The notes: generated from the sequence alone by a model not told the origin. Counted from the stretch's first letter, positions 16,001-23,566 are shown. The stretch is 64,000 nt of DNA from Verrucomicrobiaceae bacterium UBA2429 (GCA_002343505.1 DDQZ01000070.1:155353-219352), one strand, 5' to 3'. Numbers and translations: made by a program.

Positions 16001-18892
16001 CGCGGGAGCGCTGCCCGGAGTGGCGGCCTGGAGCGGCACGGACTGCTTGAGCTCCTCGCGCAGGATGACTTGATCCTTCGTTGTGGTGCCGCCTCCCGCA
16101 GTGGCAATTTTCAGGGTGTGGTATTCCTGGCGTTCCACCAGAACCTCCGCGCGAATGCCGCCCGCCACTGGCCGGCCTCGCGAGTCCACGGCGACGATCT
16201 CCACCTGCGTCTCAGCGCCTGCGGTGCCGAAGAAATCGGGGCCTTTGAGGCCGAGCAGGAAATCCGCGCCGGGCACCTCCACCTCAGCGGAGGCGCTGAT
16301 GGTCTGCTGGTTGATGTCGGTGACTTCAGCGGTGACGCGCACCTGCTGGGGCAATGCGGCGCGGTCCGGCGGCGGCACGGGCATTTCCAGCACAGCGCGG
16401 CCTTCATCGTCGAGATAGGCGGTGCCATCCACCCACCACTCGCTTTCCTCATCCGAGTCACTGTCATCGTAGTAGCCGTCCGCGTCGCGGTCCTTGCCAT
16501 AGCGAGCCCAGGAGGGCGCGTCGCCGAAGTGAAACTGAGACCACGGCTCCGGCGGGGAGAACTGGCGCAGGGAGTAGGCGGTCCACTCCACCTTGGAGCG
16601 GGTGAGGGCCTTGCCCATGAAGTACTTCGCCGTCAGCGGCAGGCGCAGGCGGTCGGGCTGAATTTCGAGTTCATCCTTTTTCAAGGCCACCTCGAAGGTG
16701 TTCGGCTTGTAGTCCTCGATGCGGAAATACAGATGGCCGCCGGAGCTGCCGGAGTCGTCATCCTCTGAGACGGGGTTGATTTTCAAATTATAGGCGCCCA
16801 GCGGACCGGGCGGCAGCTTGATGTCATCCGACCATGAGCCTCCCGCGCTGAGCACGACCTCCTTTTGCAGCACCACGCGGTAGCGCGGGTCGCGCAGCGT
16901 GACGCTCGCCTTCATGCCTTCCGCCGGCAGCGCCAGTTCGTCAGCGGTGCGGACGCGGCAAAGCGCCTTGATGTGCATGGTGTCACCCGGGCGGTAGAGC
17001 GGGCGGTCGGAGAAGACGAAAGTCTGGATTTGGGGCTTCCAGACGTTTTCCCACGCGGTGGGGATGTCATAAGGAATGACATGGCCGATGTGCGAGTCCT
17101 CGCAGCGGATGACGGCGCAGTCTCCCGCCAACTCAGCGAGTACATAGGCCGGGTCCTCACCTTTGACCACGGCGAGGCCGGAGGCGTCGGTGTCGGCGTA
17201 GCCCATGAGCCGCATCTCGGAGTCCACCAGCGTCAAACGCGCGCCCGGCAGGGGCTGGCCGGTCTGCAGGGAGGTGGCGAAGACGAGCGTCTCCCGGCCG
17301 TTGCTTTTCTGCATGAGGCCGATGTCGGTGAACTGCACGAGCGTCTGTGTCAGCACGCCGCGCGCTCCCAGCCCCTCCATGGCGCGGCCTTCGCATTCCA
17401 GAAAAAGCGGGGCGGCCGTGTTGTCTCCGAGCACCTCGCGCCAGTTGAGCTTGATGATCTCGCTTTGATCCAGGGGCTTGTTGATCTGGAAGCTGCGGTC
17501 GAAGACCAGCGCGCCGGGGTATTCGTCGAGCGGCGCGGGCTTGAAGGCGGCGCGTTTTTCGTCCTCCTCGTCCTTGTGGTAAAAGCTCTCGTAGTCGCGG
17601 AACTTCGCCACCGCCTGCAGCAGCTCGGGGCCGGTGAGGCGCCTGGCGCGCACACGCACGCTGGAGACATTGGCGGCCACGATGCCGTACTCCGCGCCGC
17701 CTTTGGCCAACTGCGCCCGCACGAAGGCCGGCGCGGCGACATGAGGCGGATTCGGGATGAAGACGACCTCGTTCACGGAGGCTTCCTCCAGCGTCAGTCC
17801 ATCCGCCGCCAGGATGCCGGGGGCCACAGTGACTTCATAGGGCGTGTTCAGCGCGAAGGGGCCGCTCAACCGCAGTGTGGAGTCAAACACCGTCGCCTTC
17901 AGGCCCGCCACCTCGGGCGTCACATGCACGAAGGCGGCCAGCTTCTCCGCCAGGGCCTGGATTTCCTCCGCCTTCCACTCCTCCTCGCGCTCCGGCAGCA
18001 GCATCTTGTTGAAGTCCGCATCCACATAATACGGGCTGTCAAAAGGCGTGTGCCCCCGCGCCTCGACCACCATCAGCGGCTTCACCGAGCCGAGCTCGAT
18101 GACCTGCGCCCCGGCCAGCGTGGCATGGCCGGAGGCGTTGGGCAAAGTCTCCGGCAGGTGCAGCGTCCAGTCATCCGCCACCGGCAGCGGCTCCGCCGGC
18201 TCGATCACCAGCGCGCTCAGCCGTGTCGCCTCCTGAGCGAGCACCGGTTTCACGCCCGCGATCTCCTCCGCCCAGGTCGGGTCCGGCTCGTTGTAGCGGG
18301 TGAAATCCGCGCCCTTCGCATGCCGCACTTTGGCGGCGACGCGCAGCGCCGGCTCCCCTGACACAAAGGCCGCCAGGCGCGCCGCCTCTGCCGCGCTCAC
18401 CTCGTCGTTGAACTCCAGCATCACCTTCGGCAGGCGCAGCGCCATCTCGTCATAAAACCAGCGCGGCGACTGGTCCCTCACCTGGAAGCCCGCGCTCGAA
18501 GCCGTGCCCAGCACGCCCGCAGGCACCAGGGCGCCGGACTCGTCCCGCAGCCCGTCCCGCACGGAAAACTCATACTCCGTGCCGAACCTCGGCGCCTGCT
18601 CCAGCACGAAGTGCCCGCTGCGGCTGCTCACCCATTGGAACCCGCCCGCCAGCGCGGGCTTCACGATCAGGGGAGAATTCTCCGCCTTCGTGCCGACGAG
18701 CTCCTTGCCGACCATCGGCGTCGAAAAGACCACCTCGATCGTCGAGTCCGGCGAGAGCACCGCCGGCTGGATGCCCAGCTCCGGCATCAGCACCGGACGC
18801 GCCGCGGGGGGTGACTTGGCGGACTGGCCGGAGGCGCAGGTGGCGGCGAAGGAAAGCGCCGCGAGAAGGGAAAGACCAAATGAAGTTTTCAT
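13055..18892 (-). CDS. Bacterial alpha-2-macroglobulin with thioester motif
   Basis: A 1945-aa secreted protein resembling YfhM-type alpha-2-macroglobulins, which trap attacking proteases in the periplasm or at the cell surface. The start at 18892 gives a signal peptide (MKTSFGLSLLAALSFAATCA); the residue before the Cys is Thr, so a lipobox is doubtful. Macroglobulin-like domains fill the N-terminal half, including the MG2-type block FVFSDRPLYRPGDTMHIKA. The A2M central block LTRYRLMAVVTHGADRFGHG follows. The thioester motif GCAEQT has its Cys at residue 1470 and is intact. An alpha-helical thioester domain and a receptor-binding-like C-terminus complete it. The usual partner gene pbpC is not adjacent. 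Its stop overlaps the glycosyltransferase start. Confidence 0.93.
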   Translation of the reverse strand: MKTSFGLSLLAALSFAATCASGQSAKSPPAARPVLMPELGIQPAVLSPDSTIEVVFSTPMVGKELVGTKAENSPLIVKPALAGGFQWVSSRSGHFVLEQAPRFGTEYEFSVRDGLRDESGALVPAGVLGTASSAGFQVRDQSPRWFYDEMALRLPKVMLEFNDEVSAAEAARLAAFVSGEPALRVAAKVRHAKGADFTRYNEPDPTWAEEIAGVKPVLAQEATRLSALVIEPAEPLPVADDWTLHLPETLPNASGHATLAGAQVIELGSVKPLMVVEARGHTPFDSPYYVDADFNKMLLPEREEEWKAEEIQALAEKLAAFVHVTPEVAGLKATVFDSTLRLSGPFALNTPYEVTVAPGILAADGLTLEEASVNEVVFIPNPPHVAAPAFVRAQLAKGGAEYGIVAANVSSVRVRARRLTGPELLQAVAKFRDYESFYHKDEEDEKRAAFKPAPLDEYPGALVFDRSFQINKPLDQSEIIKLNWREVLGDNTAAPLFLECEGRAMEGLGARGVLTQTLVQFTDIGLMQKSNGRETLVFATSLQTGQPLPGARLTLVDSEMRLMGYADTDASGLAVVKGEDPAYVLAELAGDCAVIRCEDSHIGHVIPYDIPTAWENVWKPQIQTFVFSDRPLYRPGDTMHIKALCRVRTADELALPAEGMKASVTLRDPRYRVVLQKEVVLSAGGSWSDDIKLPPGPLGAYNLKINPVSEDDDSGSSGGHLYFRIEDYKPNTFEVALKKDELEIQPDRLRLPLTAKYFMGKALTRSKVEWTAYSLRQFSPPEPWSQFHFGDAPSWARYGKDRDADGYYDDSDSDEESEWWVDGTAYLDDEGRAVLEMPVPPPDRAALPQQVRVTAEVTDINQQTISASAEVEVPGADFLLGLKGPDFFGTAGAETQVEIVAVDSRGRPVAGGIRAEVLVERQEYHTLKIATAGGGTTTKDQVILREELKQSVPLQAATPGSAPAAVIRFKPARGGAYFVTATTQDAQGRKVLSRMPLYVIGGGEFPWAMEDGARINLQPEKKTLKPGEEAVIVVKTPIAGTALVSVERNKVHRHFVTQISPDQPVVRVPIQEEEVPNVFVSVLVIRGSEASPKQHKMPEYKLGYCELLVDSKAKVLAVDIQPASEEVLPGGELPVSLTVSDAKGAPVAGAEVALYASDEGVLSLVSHQTPDPSAYFHEPRPLAVDNHTSFDDLLDEDSAARSRGNKGFLVGGGGEEGVPDVLVRKNFVATPLWIATALTDAQGRVSTTVKAPDNLTRYRLMAVVTHGADRFGHGEAAFKVNKPLMVEPVVPRFARLDDEVLLKAVVHNTTAHEGEVEVRLELDETADFIRDERLFIPVSLARKPAEGEKSWTQTVTLKAHETAAVAFPARFVKLGSADWKWTARTVKWSPGAPALSDGSVSTLEVRHPVPELKEVRYARVSAAGPPADLAAKINPALLEGEGAVQVALSTTRLFEVQDALDYLLSYPYGCAEQTTSATMPWLALGGYHTLFPAHLSADKARAAIQNGVDRLLQMVTDRGGLAYWPGGSEPSLWASAYGGFVLLRARSAGALVPEETVNDLVEYLVKSLRGLEKEADFYRVTDAALALYTLARAGHPQESYQNLLHARRDQLPETARLYTALAMCLCNSPAAQIKDMLAASAVKKGAKPLPAWSYWAGSGVNPALRLIVCTHLGLKKDAEDLALSILNSRNGRGEWGNTFTNAWTLHALTAYERSLKPSAEPLLARVQWGAREAEINVPPHPGSAQVSLPLDARLTAAPMRLTLPEQRQGFTRVEARAFPPARDFQGENKGYAITRSYAKLLDRGELGGADDLRVGDMVVVTLWIEIGQGAHRYLAIDDALPGVLEAINPNFDTQNQRQGAQLPPGIQAWHCDHREIRADRALFFTNYAPRGGKFQLRYLARVIAEGDTTAPPARIEAMYEPHRYGLSPAQRLKTLPSSGGQVAGR

Positions 18893-19072
18893 GGCTGGGA
18901 AAGGGGCTGTGACCGCCGCCGAGGATACCATATTCAAAACGCGCGAACAGAGATTTCCCAAAGCCGCGCAGGATTTCCCAAGGAAAGCGCCGCGCCGCGT
19001 GAAAACGCCGCCGCCCTGCGGCTTCAAAGCAATGGACAATCCGGCGCCCGCGCGTTAAAAACCCGCCTCCGC

Positions 19073-19789
19073 ATGAACCTGCCTGGCGCGCTCATTTTCT
19101 CCGCTCTTCTCCTCACCAGCCTGCCGGCCCTGGCGCAGAACGAATACATCATCTGCTCCGGCGGCCCCGCCCTGCGCAAGTGGGAGGATCTGCGCCGCGC
19201 CGAGCAGCAGCACGACCGCTGGTGGGGGAACTTCGTCCGCACCGCCCGCGTGCGCATGCAGGAAATCCAGCGCACCCAGCCCCAGGGCACCCTCGTCACC
19301 TGGCTCGTCTTCCGCGACGGCTATGTGCGCCGCGCCGCCGAGGACCGCGACCCGCTCACCAGCCACGTCGAGTCCGTGCGCGACACCTACAAGATCAATC
19401 TCGTCTGGTTCCGCACCGGCGAGGAAGTCATCAACTACATCAACCAGGGCGGCGGCCAGATCGCCCGCAACCGGCACAAAATCTCCGGCTTCGAGTTCTT
19501 CGGCCACTCGAACAAGTTCTGCTTCCTCTTCGACTACAGCTCCGACGTTTACGCCGCCTCCGCCGTCTGGCTGCATGAGAACGACCTGCGCCGGCTCAAC
19601 CGCTGGGCCTTCGCCCGCGGCGCCTTCTGCAAAAGCTGGGGCTGCCACACCGGCGAAAGCATGAGCAAAGCCTGGAAACGCGCCACCGGCGCTCCCATGA
19701 TCGGCGCCATCGGCAAAACCGACTACTCCCACATGCACCAGCGCAACTGGCAGGTCGCCCTCAGCCCCGGCAGCCGCTGGACTCAATAA
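19073..19789 (+). CDS. Secreted protein of unknown function with His/Cys motifs
   Basis: A 238-aa protein I cannot assign to a named family. It starts with a clear signal peptide (MNLPGALIFSALLLTSLPALA) and continues QNEYIICSGGPALRKWE. Striking conserved-looking blocks are ISGFEFFGHSNKFCFLFDYS and GAFCKSWGCHTGESMSKAW. A hydrophobic strand ending in GHS, followed later by a strand ending in a Cys-rich loop, is the order seen in caspase-like (clan CD) His-Cys dyads; that is a guess from pattern alone. It lies 12 bases upstream of bioB on the same strand, and is divergent from the macroglobulin gene with a 180-base gap. The two genes may share a transcript without sharing a function. Confidence 0.8.
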   Translation: MNLPGALIFSALLLTSLPALAQNEYIICSGGPALRKWEDLRRAEQQHDRWWGNFVRTARVRMQEIQRTQPQGTLVTWLVFRDGYVRRAAEDRDPLTSHVESVRDTYKINLVWFRTGEEVINYINQGGGQIARNRHKISGFEFFGHSNKFCFLFDYSSDVYAASAVWLHENDLRRLNRWAFARGAFCKSWGCHTGESMSKAWKRATGAPMIGAIGKTDYSHMHQRNWQVALSPGSRWTQ

Positions 19790-19801
19790 TCCCCCGTTTT
19801 C

Positions 19802-20812
19802 ATGAAATACGCCGACCTCCACCGCATCTACCACCAGCCCTTCTTCGACCTCATCCAGCAGGCGCGCGCCGTGCACCAGGAGCACTGGACCGGCAATGAA
19901 GTGCAGCTCTGCACCCTGCTCAGCATCAAGACCGGCGGCTGCTCCGAGGACTGCGGCTACTGCGCCCAGAGCGCCCGCTACAGCACCGGCGTCCAGGCCG
20001 AGAAGCTCATGGAAAAAGACCAGGTCATGGAGCGCGCCCGCGCCGCCCGCGCCAGCGGCTCCACACGCTTCTGCATGGGCGCCGCCTGGAAAGGCGTGCG
20101 CGCCGGCACCCGGAAGTTCGACCAGGTGCTCGACATCGTCCGCGATGTCTCCACCCTCGGCATGGAGGTCTGCGTCACCCTCGGCCACCTCGGCGCCGAA
20201 GAGGCCGCCCAGCTCAAGCAAGCCGGCGTCACCGCCTACAACCACAACATTGACACCAGCCCGGACCACTACTCGAACATCGTCAGCACCCACACCTTCG
20301 ACGACCGGCTGGAAACCATCCGCCACGCGCAGGACGCCGGCATGTCCGTCTGCTGCGGCGGCATCCTCGGCCTGGGCGAGACCATCGAGGACCGCCTGAA
20401 AATGCTGGAGGTGCTCAGCAACTTCAACCCCCACCCCGAGAGCGTGCCCATCAACGCCCTCATGCCCATGAAAGGCACCCCCCTCGGCGAAAACGTCCAG
20501 GTGGACTCCTTCTCCCTCATCCGCATGATCGCCGTCACGCGCATCGCCATCCCGCGCGCCAAAGTCCGCCTCAGCGCCGGCCGCACCAATCTGAACCGCG
20601 AGGCCCAGGCCCTTGCCTTCTTCGCCGGCGCCAACTCCATCTTCTACGGCGACAAACTCCTCACCGCCGCCAACCCGCGCGCCAATGAGGACATGGCCCT
20701 GCTCCAAGAACTCGGCCTCGCCCCCCAGGAGCCCAACCCCGGCATGACCGCCCCCGCCGCCGACGAAGTCCGCGAGCTTGCGCCCGCCTGCGCCATCGGC
20801 TGCGGCGCGTGA
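19802..20812 (+). CDS. bioB: Biotin synthase
   Basis: Radical-SAM enzyme of 336 aa that inserts sulfur into dethiobiotin to form biotin in the cytoplasm. The radical-SAM cluster motif is GGCSEDCGYCAQSARY (CxxxCxxC). Other family blocks follow: YNHNIDTSPDHYSNI, CCGGILGLGET, VPINALMPMKGTPL and RLSAGRTNL, which supply the [2Fe-2S] ligands (Cys in VCVTLG and CCGG, and the Arg in LSAGR). Length and start are typical. No other biotin genes are adjacent. A hairpin repeat begins seven bases after the stop codon. Confidence 0.97.
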   Translation: MKYADLHRIYHQPFFDLIQQARAVHQEHWTGNEVQLCTLLSIKTGGCSEDCGYCAQSARYSTGVQAEKLMEKDQVMERARAARASGSTRFCMGAAWKGVRAGTRKFDQVLDIVRDVSTLGMEVCVTLGHLGAEEAAQLKQAGVTAYNHNIDTSPDHYSNIVSTHTFDDRLETIRHAQDAGMSVCCGGILGLGETIEDRLKMLEVLSNFNPHPESVPINALMPMKGTPLGENVQVDSFSLIRMIAVTRIAIPRAKVRLSAGRTNLNREAQALAFFAGANSIFYGDKLLTAANPRANEDMALLQELGLAPQEPNPGMTAPAADEVRELAPACAIGCGA

Positions 20813-20818
20813 TGTGGA

Positions 20819-20835
20819 GGCGGCATCTTGCCGCC
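20819..20835. repeat. Short hairpin repeat after bioB
   Basis: Perfect 7-base arms ggcggca/tgccgcc around a tct loop, starting seven bases after the bioB stop. It belongs to the same hairpin family as those at 301-345 and 2377-2397. No T-run follows, so a terminator role is doubtful. Confidence 0.7.
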
Positions 20836-20856
20836 CGGAAAGACAACCAAGGGACG

Positions 20857-20882
20857 GACACTTCATTCTGACACTTCATTCT
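20857..20882. repeat. 13-base perfect tandem duplication
   Basis: The word gacacttcattct occurs twice without a gap. The duplication lies exactly at the broken end of the IS110 transposase fragment and looks like a deletion or repair scar. Confidence 0.8.
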
Positions 20883-21030
20883 GTGCCAGGCGCAGCAACT
20901 CCTCTCGCTGGTTGCGGATGTTGAACTCCTGGAGCACCTCCCCGTCCTTGCCAAGGATGCAGACTGCGTGTTGCTTGTCGCCGAGGTCGATGCCGATTGT
21001 GGTTTGATGCGCTTTCTTGTTCTTTTTCAT
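20863..21030 (-). pseudogene. IS110-family transposase, N-terminal fragment
   Basis: A 55-codon reading frame starting MKKNKKAHQTTIGIDLGDKQ and ending NEVSE before a TGA. IGIDLGDKQHAV is the N-terminal block of IS110-type DEDD transposases, with the first catalytic Asp at residue 15. A complete transposase is over 300 aa, so about five sixths are missing. No other part of it is visible nearby and no terminal repeats were found. It is a relic of an insertion and marks this intergenic region as a site of past mobile-element activity. Confidence 0.82.
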
Positions 21031-21125
21031 ACGAAGGCAGGAATGCTCTCAATCCCCTGGCACGGCCTCAACTTGTTTCCGGCCTTCTCATTCTATCTTT
21101 GGCAAGCGCGCCTGCGGGGGCAGGT

Positions 21126-21148
21126 GGGGCGTGTTGTCCTCAACGCGC
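21126..21148. repeat. 23-base interspersed repeat, copy 1
   Basis: These 23 bases are identical to 52635-52657 after aroC. Both begin ggggcgtgttgtcctcaa and both sit in gene-free sequence. They form the edge of longer, diverged GC-rich elements. Confidence 0.75.
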
Positions 21149-21213
21149 CGCGGGCGGGGGCTGGGGGTGCGAGCGACCTTTCCGCGCCGTTCGTAGCCTG
21201 CACTTGCGCGCGC

Positions 21214-21235
21214 GGCGGCTGGGGGACCAGCCGCC
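21214..21235. repeat. GC-rich hairpin element
   Basis: Perfect 9-base arms ggcggctgg/ccagccgcc around a ggga loop. The left arm with its flank (gcgcgcggcggctggggg) appears a second time about 38 bases downstream, so this is part of a small GC-rich repeat cluster between the IS110 remnant and the 21-base array. Confidence 0.65.
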
Positions 21236-21325
21236 CTACCTTGGGCGGCGCGCGCGGCGGCTGGGGGAAGGTTTGCGGTATCGCCAAGCGGGGCGGCTCG
21301 TGCGGCGGTTCGGGGGGCTCGAAAT

Positions 21326-21661
21326 GCAACGCGGGCGGCACTTATTGAGACAAGGTTTGCGAATAATGAAAGTCGGGTGGCGAACTTTGAGACAAGGTTT
21401 GCAAACAATGAAAGTCGGGTTGCAAACTTTGAGACAAGGTTTGCGAACAATAAAAGTCGGGTTGCAAACAATGAGAGTCAGTTTGAGAATATTGAGACAC
21501 GGGTTGCAAACAATAAAAGTCAGTTTGCGACTCATAAGACGCGGGTTGCGTATTCAATGACTCGGGTTGGGTCTCTTGAGACAAAGTTTGCGCATTATGA
21601 AAGTCGGTTGCCATATATTAAGCTTCGGATGGCGCTTCTTGAGACACGGATAGCCTGTAAA
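21326..21661 (+). repeat. Array of ~16 diverged 21-base tandem repeats (forward)
   Basis: Sixteen consecutive 21-base units with no spacers. Typical units begin GAGACA or GAAAGTC, have GGGTTGC or GGTTTGC in the middle, and end AACAAT or AACTTT. Units 2 to 7 (21347-21472) are most alike; units after 21536 diverge progressively. Because 21 is a multiple of three, several frames stay open and translate as heptads such as ETRFANN and ESRVANF. No start signal, constant partner domain or codon bias supports a real protein. The array is far more AT-rich than its surroundings. Confidence 0.85.
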
Positions 21662-21666
21662 AACTT

Positions 21667-21918
21667 TTTTCTGGCTGCCTTTGTCTCAATTAGCGCTTGC
21701 CGACTCTCTGAATGGCCTGCCTGAATGGTATTTTGGCCTGTCTGGTTTTTGATGTTTGATGGCTTATTTGCAGAATGAGCCGGGTGAGTTTCTGAATGGC
21801 AGGCCGTGTTTGCATTTTTCACTGCCTGCTTCTCAAGATTTGCCGGTGGTTTTTCAAAATGCGGGAACTCTTTTCTTGATGTGCGCCACCCTTTTTCAAA
21901 ATACCCGCCCCGGGAAAG
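21667..21918 (-). repeat. Inverted array of ~12 diverged 21-base tandem repeats
   Basis: Read on the minus strand, twelve 21-base units occur, more diverged than those of the forward array. The units nearest the centre (21667-21708) begin GAGACA and GAGAGTC, as in the forward array. Heptad-like translations such as ESRQALI and ETKAARK show the same period. The two arrays meet at a five-base centre (21662-21666). The innermost forward unit and the innermost inverted unit pair over about 17 of 23 positions, giving a large imperfect palindrome of nearly 600 bases. Confidence 0.7.
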
Positions 21919-21971
21919 AACCCCCCCCATCTCACCATGCGAACACCGTGAGTTCCTTTGCCGGCCGGCGC

Positions 21972-23429
21972 TCAGCGGGCCAGCTCGCGCAGCACTTGCA
22001 GGGCTTTGGCTTCAAAGATGGCCTGCCACTCCGGAGCAACCATCACATCGCAATCCTCCTGCGCGTAGCCGGTGTTCCGCCGTTGCTGCTCGGTGGCGGT
22101 GTACCAGATGTAGCCGTTCGTGTAGCCGGAGACGTGCGCGTTGGCATCCTGCGCGGCTTTTTTGATGTTCAGGCCGACCTGCACGGTGACCTCGCCGGGA
22201 AAGGTGACGAGCTTGAAGGCTCCGACGCGCAGGCCGCAGACCTCGGCGTCGAGCGTGGGGCTGTTCGCGGCCTTTGTGTCGGCGAGATGTTTTTTGAGCA
22301 AGGCGAGGTTTGCGTTCAGCCGCGTGAGCTTTTCCATGAGGGCGAGATTGCCGAGGTAGGCCTCGACGAGCGCCTTGTTGTCGGCGTCGAGCTGCCGGAG
22401 CGGCTCCGGGTTGTCGAGGTAGCCCTGCGCGTAATGCGATGGCATGTCCGGGAAAAGCCGGTGCTGCAGGAGCAGCGGCAGGAAGGTCTTGAAATTGATG
22501 TTCGTGGGCTTCAGGGCCGCCACGAGGGCCTTTTGCTCCGTCTCGATGGCGGTGATGCGCGCCTCGTAGTCGGCCGCGCGCGGCAGGGCGATGACCTCGC
22601 GGCTGACCCTCAGCGTGGCGTCGGCCTGCGGCTCGATGCGCCGGAGCGCGGCCAGCGCGCTCGCACCGAGCATCGTGCCGAGCGGCTCGGCATCGGCGGG
22701 GCGGCTGACTTCCTTGTAATGCACCGGATTGATGTCGCCGCCGCAGCCTTGGACGAAGAACGCCATCGCGCCGGTGGCCTCCTCGATCACTTTGGAGGCA
22801 AAGCCGGGGTAGTCGGCCGAGTTGCCCTTGCTCGGCGGGTTCATGATCGGATGACAGGCGAACTGATACACGATGGCCAACGGCGTGCCGTCCGCGCGGT
22901 CGAGCCGCAGCAGGCCAATCTGCGGATCAATCGGCCCGGTGCTCAACACGTCTTCATCGCGCGGCATGGAGTAGGCGCGGCGCATGTCCGTCTGCGTGCC
23001 GTCTTTGAGGAACATGCGGCGGTTTTCACTGATGCGGCTTTCGCTGCCGCTGCCTGCGCTGACTTTGACGGGCACGAGACTCTTCGCGGCGTCTTTGACG
23101 GCCTGCACGACGAGCTGCTGCAAATCATTGCGCACGATGCCGTGGCAGTGGCTCGCATTGATGATGACCTCGCCGGCGAGATCGCCGAGCTCCATGCGCA
23201 CATTGGCGAGGAAGCCGTTTCCAATGCGCCCGATGCCGCCAATCGCCACCGCATCCACCGTCACGAGCACCGCGGTCGTCTCGCCGCTCTTCAAGACGAG
23301 CGCCTTGGCATAACACGGATCATTCTCCGGCACGGTGCGGTCCGTGATGTCCACCTTCGCGATGCCAGCGAGAATTTCCGCGTGGAGCAGGCCGGGGGCG
23401 AGGGCGAGGAGGAATATGAGCGGGCGCAT
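21972..23429 (-). CDS. Neutral/alkaline ceramidase-like secreted hydrolase
   Basis: A 485-aa protein resembling the N-terminal domain of neutral/alkaline non-lysosomal ceramidases, Zn-dependent amidases. The start at 23429 gives a signal peptide (MRPLIFLLALAPGLLHA) followed by EILAGIAKVDITDR, the usual family N-terminus. Metal- and substrate-site regions are visible: LVTVDAVAIGG, INASHCHG, YQFACHPIMNP and FVQGCGGDINPV. The C-terminal domain of true ceramidases is absent, as is common in PVC bacteria, where the proteins are often numerous and of unknown substrate. Upstream in-frame codons to 23603 would precede the signal peptide and are rejected. It is divergent from the ThuA-like gene. Confidence 0.88.
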   Translation of the reverse strand: MRPLIFLLALAPGLLHAEILAGIAKVDITDRTVPENDPCYAKALVLKSGETTAVLVTVDAVAIGGIGRIGNGFLANVRMELGDLAGEVIINASHCHGIVRNDLQQLVVQAVKDAAKSLVPVKVSAGSGSESRISENRRMFLKDGTQTDMRRAYSMPRDEDVLSTGPIDPQIGLLRLDRADGTPLAIVYQFACHPIMNPPSKGNSADYPGFASKVIEEATGAMAFFVQGCGGDINPVHYKEVSRPADAEPLGTMLGASALAALRRIEPQADATLRVSREVIALPRAADYEARITAIETEQKALVAALKPTNINFKTFLPLLLQHRLFPDMPSHYAQGYLDNPEPLRQLDADNKALVEAYLGNLALMEKLTRLNANLALLKKHLADTKAANSPTLDAEVCGLRVGAFKLVTFPGEVTVQVGLNIKKAAQDANAHVSGYTNGYIWYTATEQQRRNTGYAQEDCDVMVAPEWQAIFEAKALQVLRELAR

Positions 23430-23566
23430 GAAGGCAACAAACGCTCCGCGCGCGCCGCTTTCGTGCCGCGCATGAAGGTTCTCTCCGCTCGCGCGTCGGA
23501 GAACGGTTTGAAATATGCGCCCTTGATTCCTGTTTTCTCCGCCGCCTTCATCCACCCCGCCCAGCC

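Noticed and set aside
13127..18361. Long plus-strand open frames of 798, 386 and 498 codons opposite the macroglobulin gene
   Set aside because: They are antisense shadows produced by high G+C; their translations are low-complexity (Gly, Ala, Val, His-rich) with no family motif, while the minus-strand frame is a full alpha-2-macroglobulin.
18823..18892. Lipoprotein signal in the macroglobulin
   Set aside because: The residue before the candidate Cys is Thr (FAATC), which does not fit a normal lipobox; a standard signal peptide is more likely.
19055..20866. 603-codon minus-strand frame opposite bioB and the preceding gene
   Set aside because: Antisense shadow; the plus strand encodes an unmistakable biotin synthase and a protein with a signal peptide.
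20997..21560. 187-codon plus-strand frame spanning the GC-rich repeats and the 21-base array
   Set aside because: It runs antisense through the IS110 fragment and then through repeats. Its translation is repeat-derived, with no start context or conserved block.
21326..21661. Possible CRISPR array
   Set aside because: Units are contiguous 21-base repeats with gradual divergence, no unique spacers and no cas genes nearby.
21377..21724. 115-codon frame with heptads such as ETRFANN, a possible coiled-coil protein
   Set aside because: All of it comes from the 21-base repeat, which keeps several frames open on both strands. The start lies inside a repeat unit and there is no unique domain.
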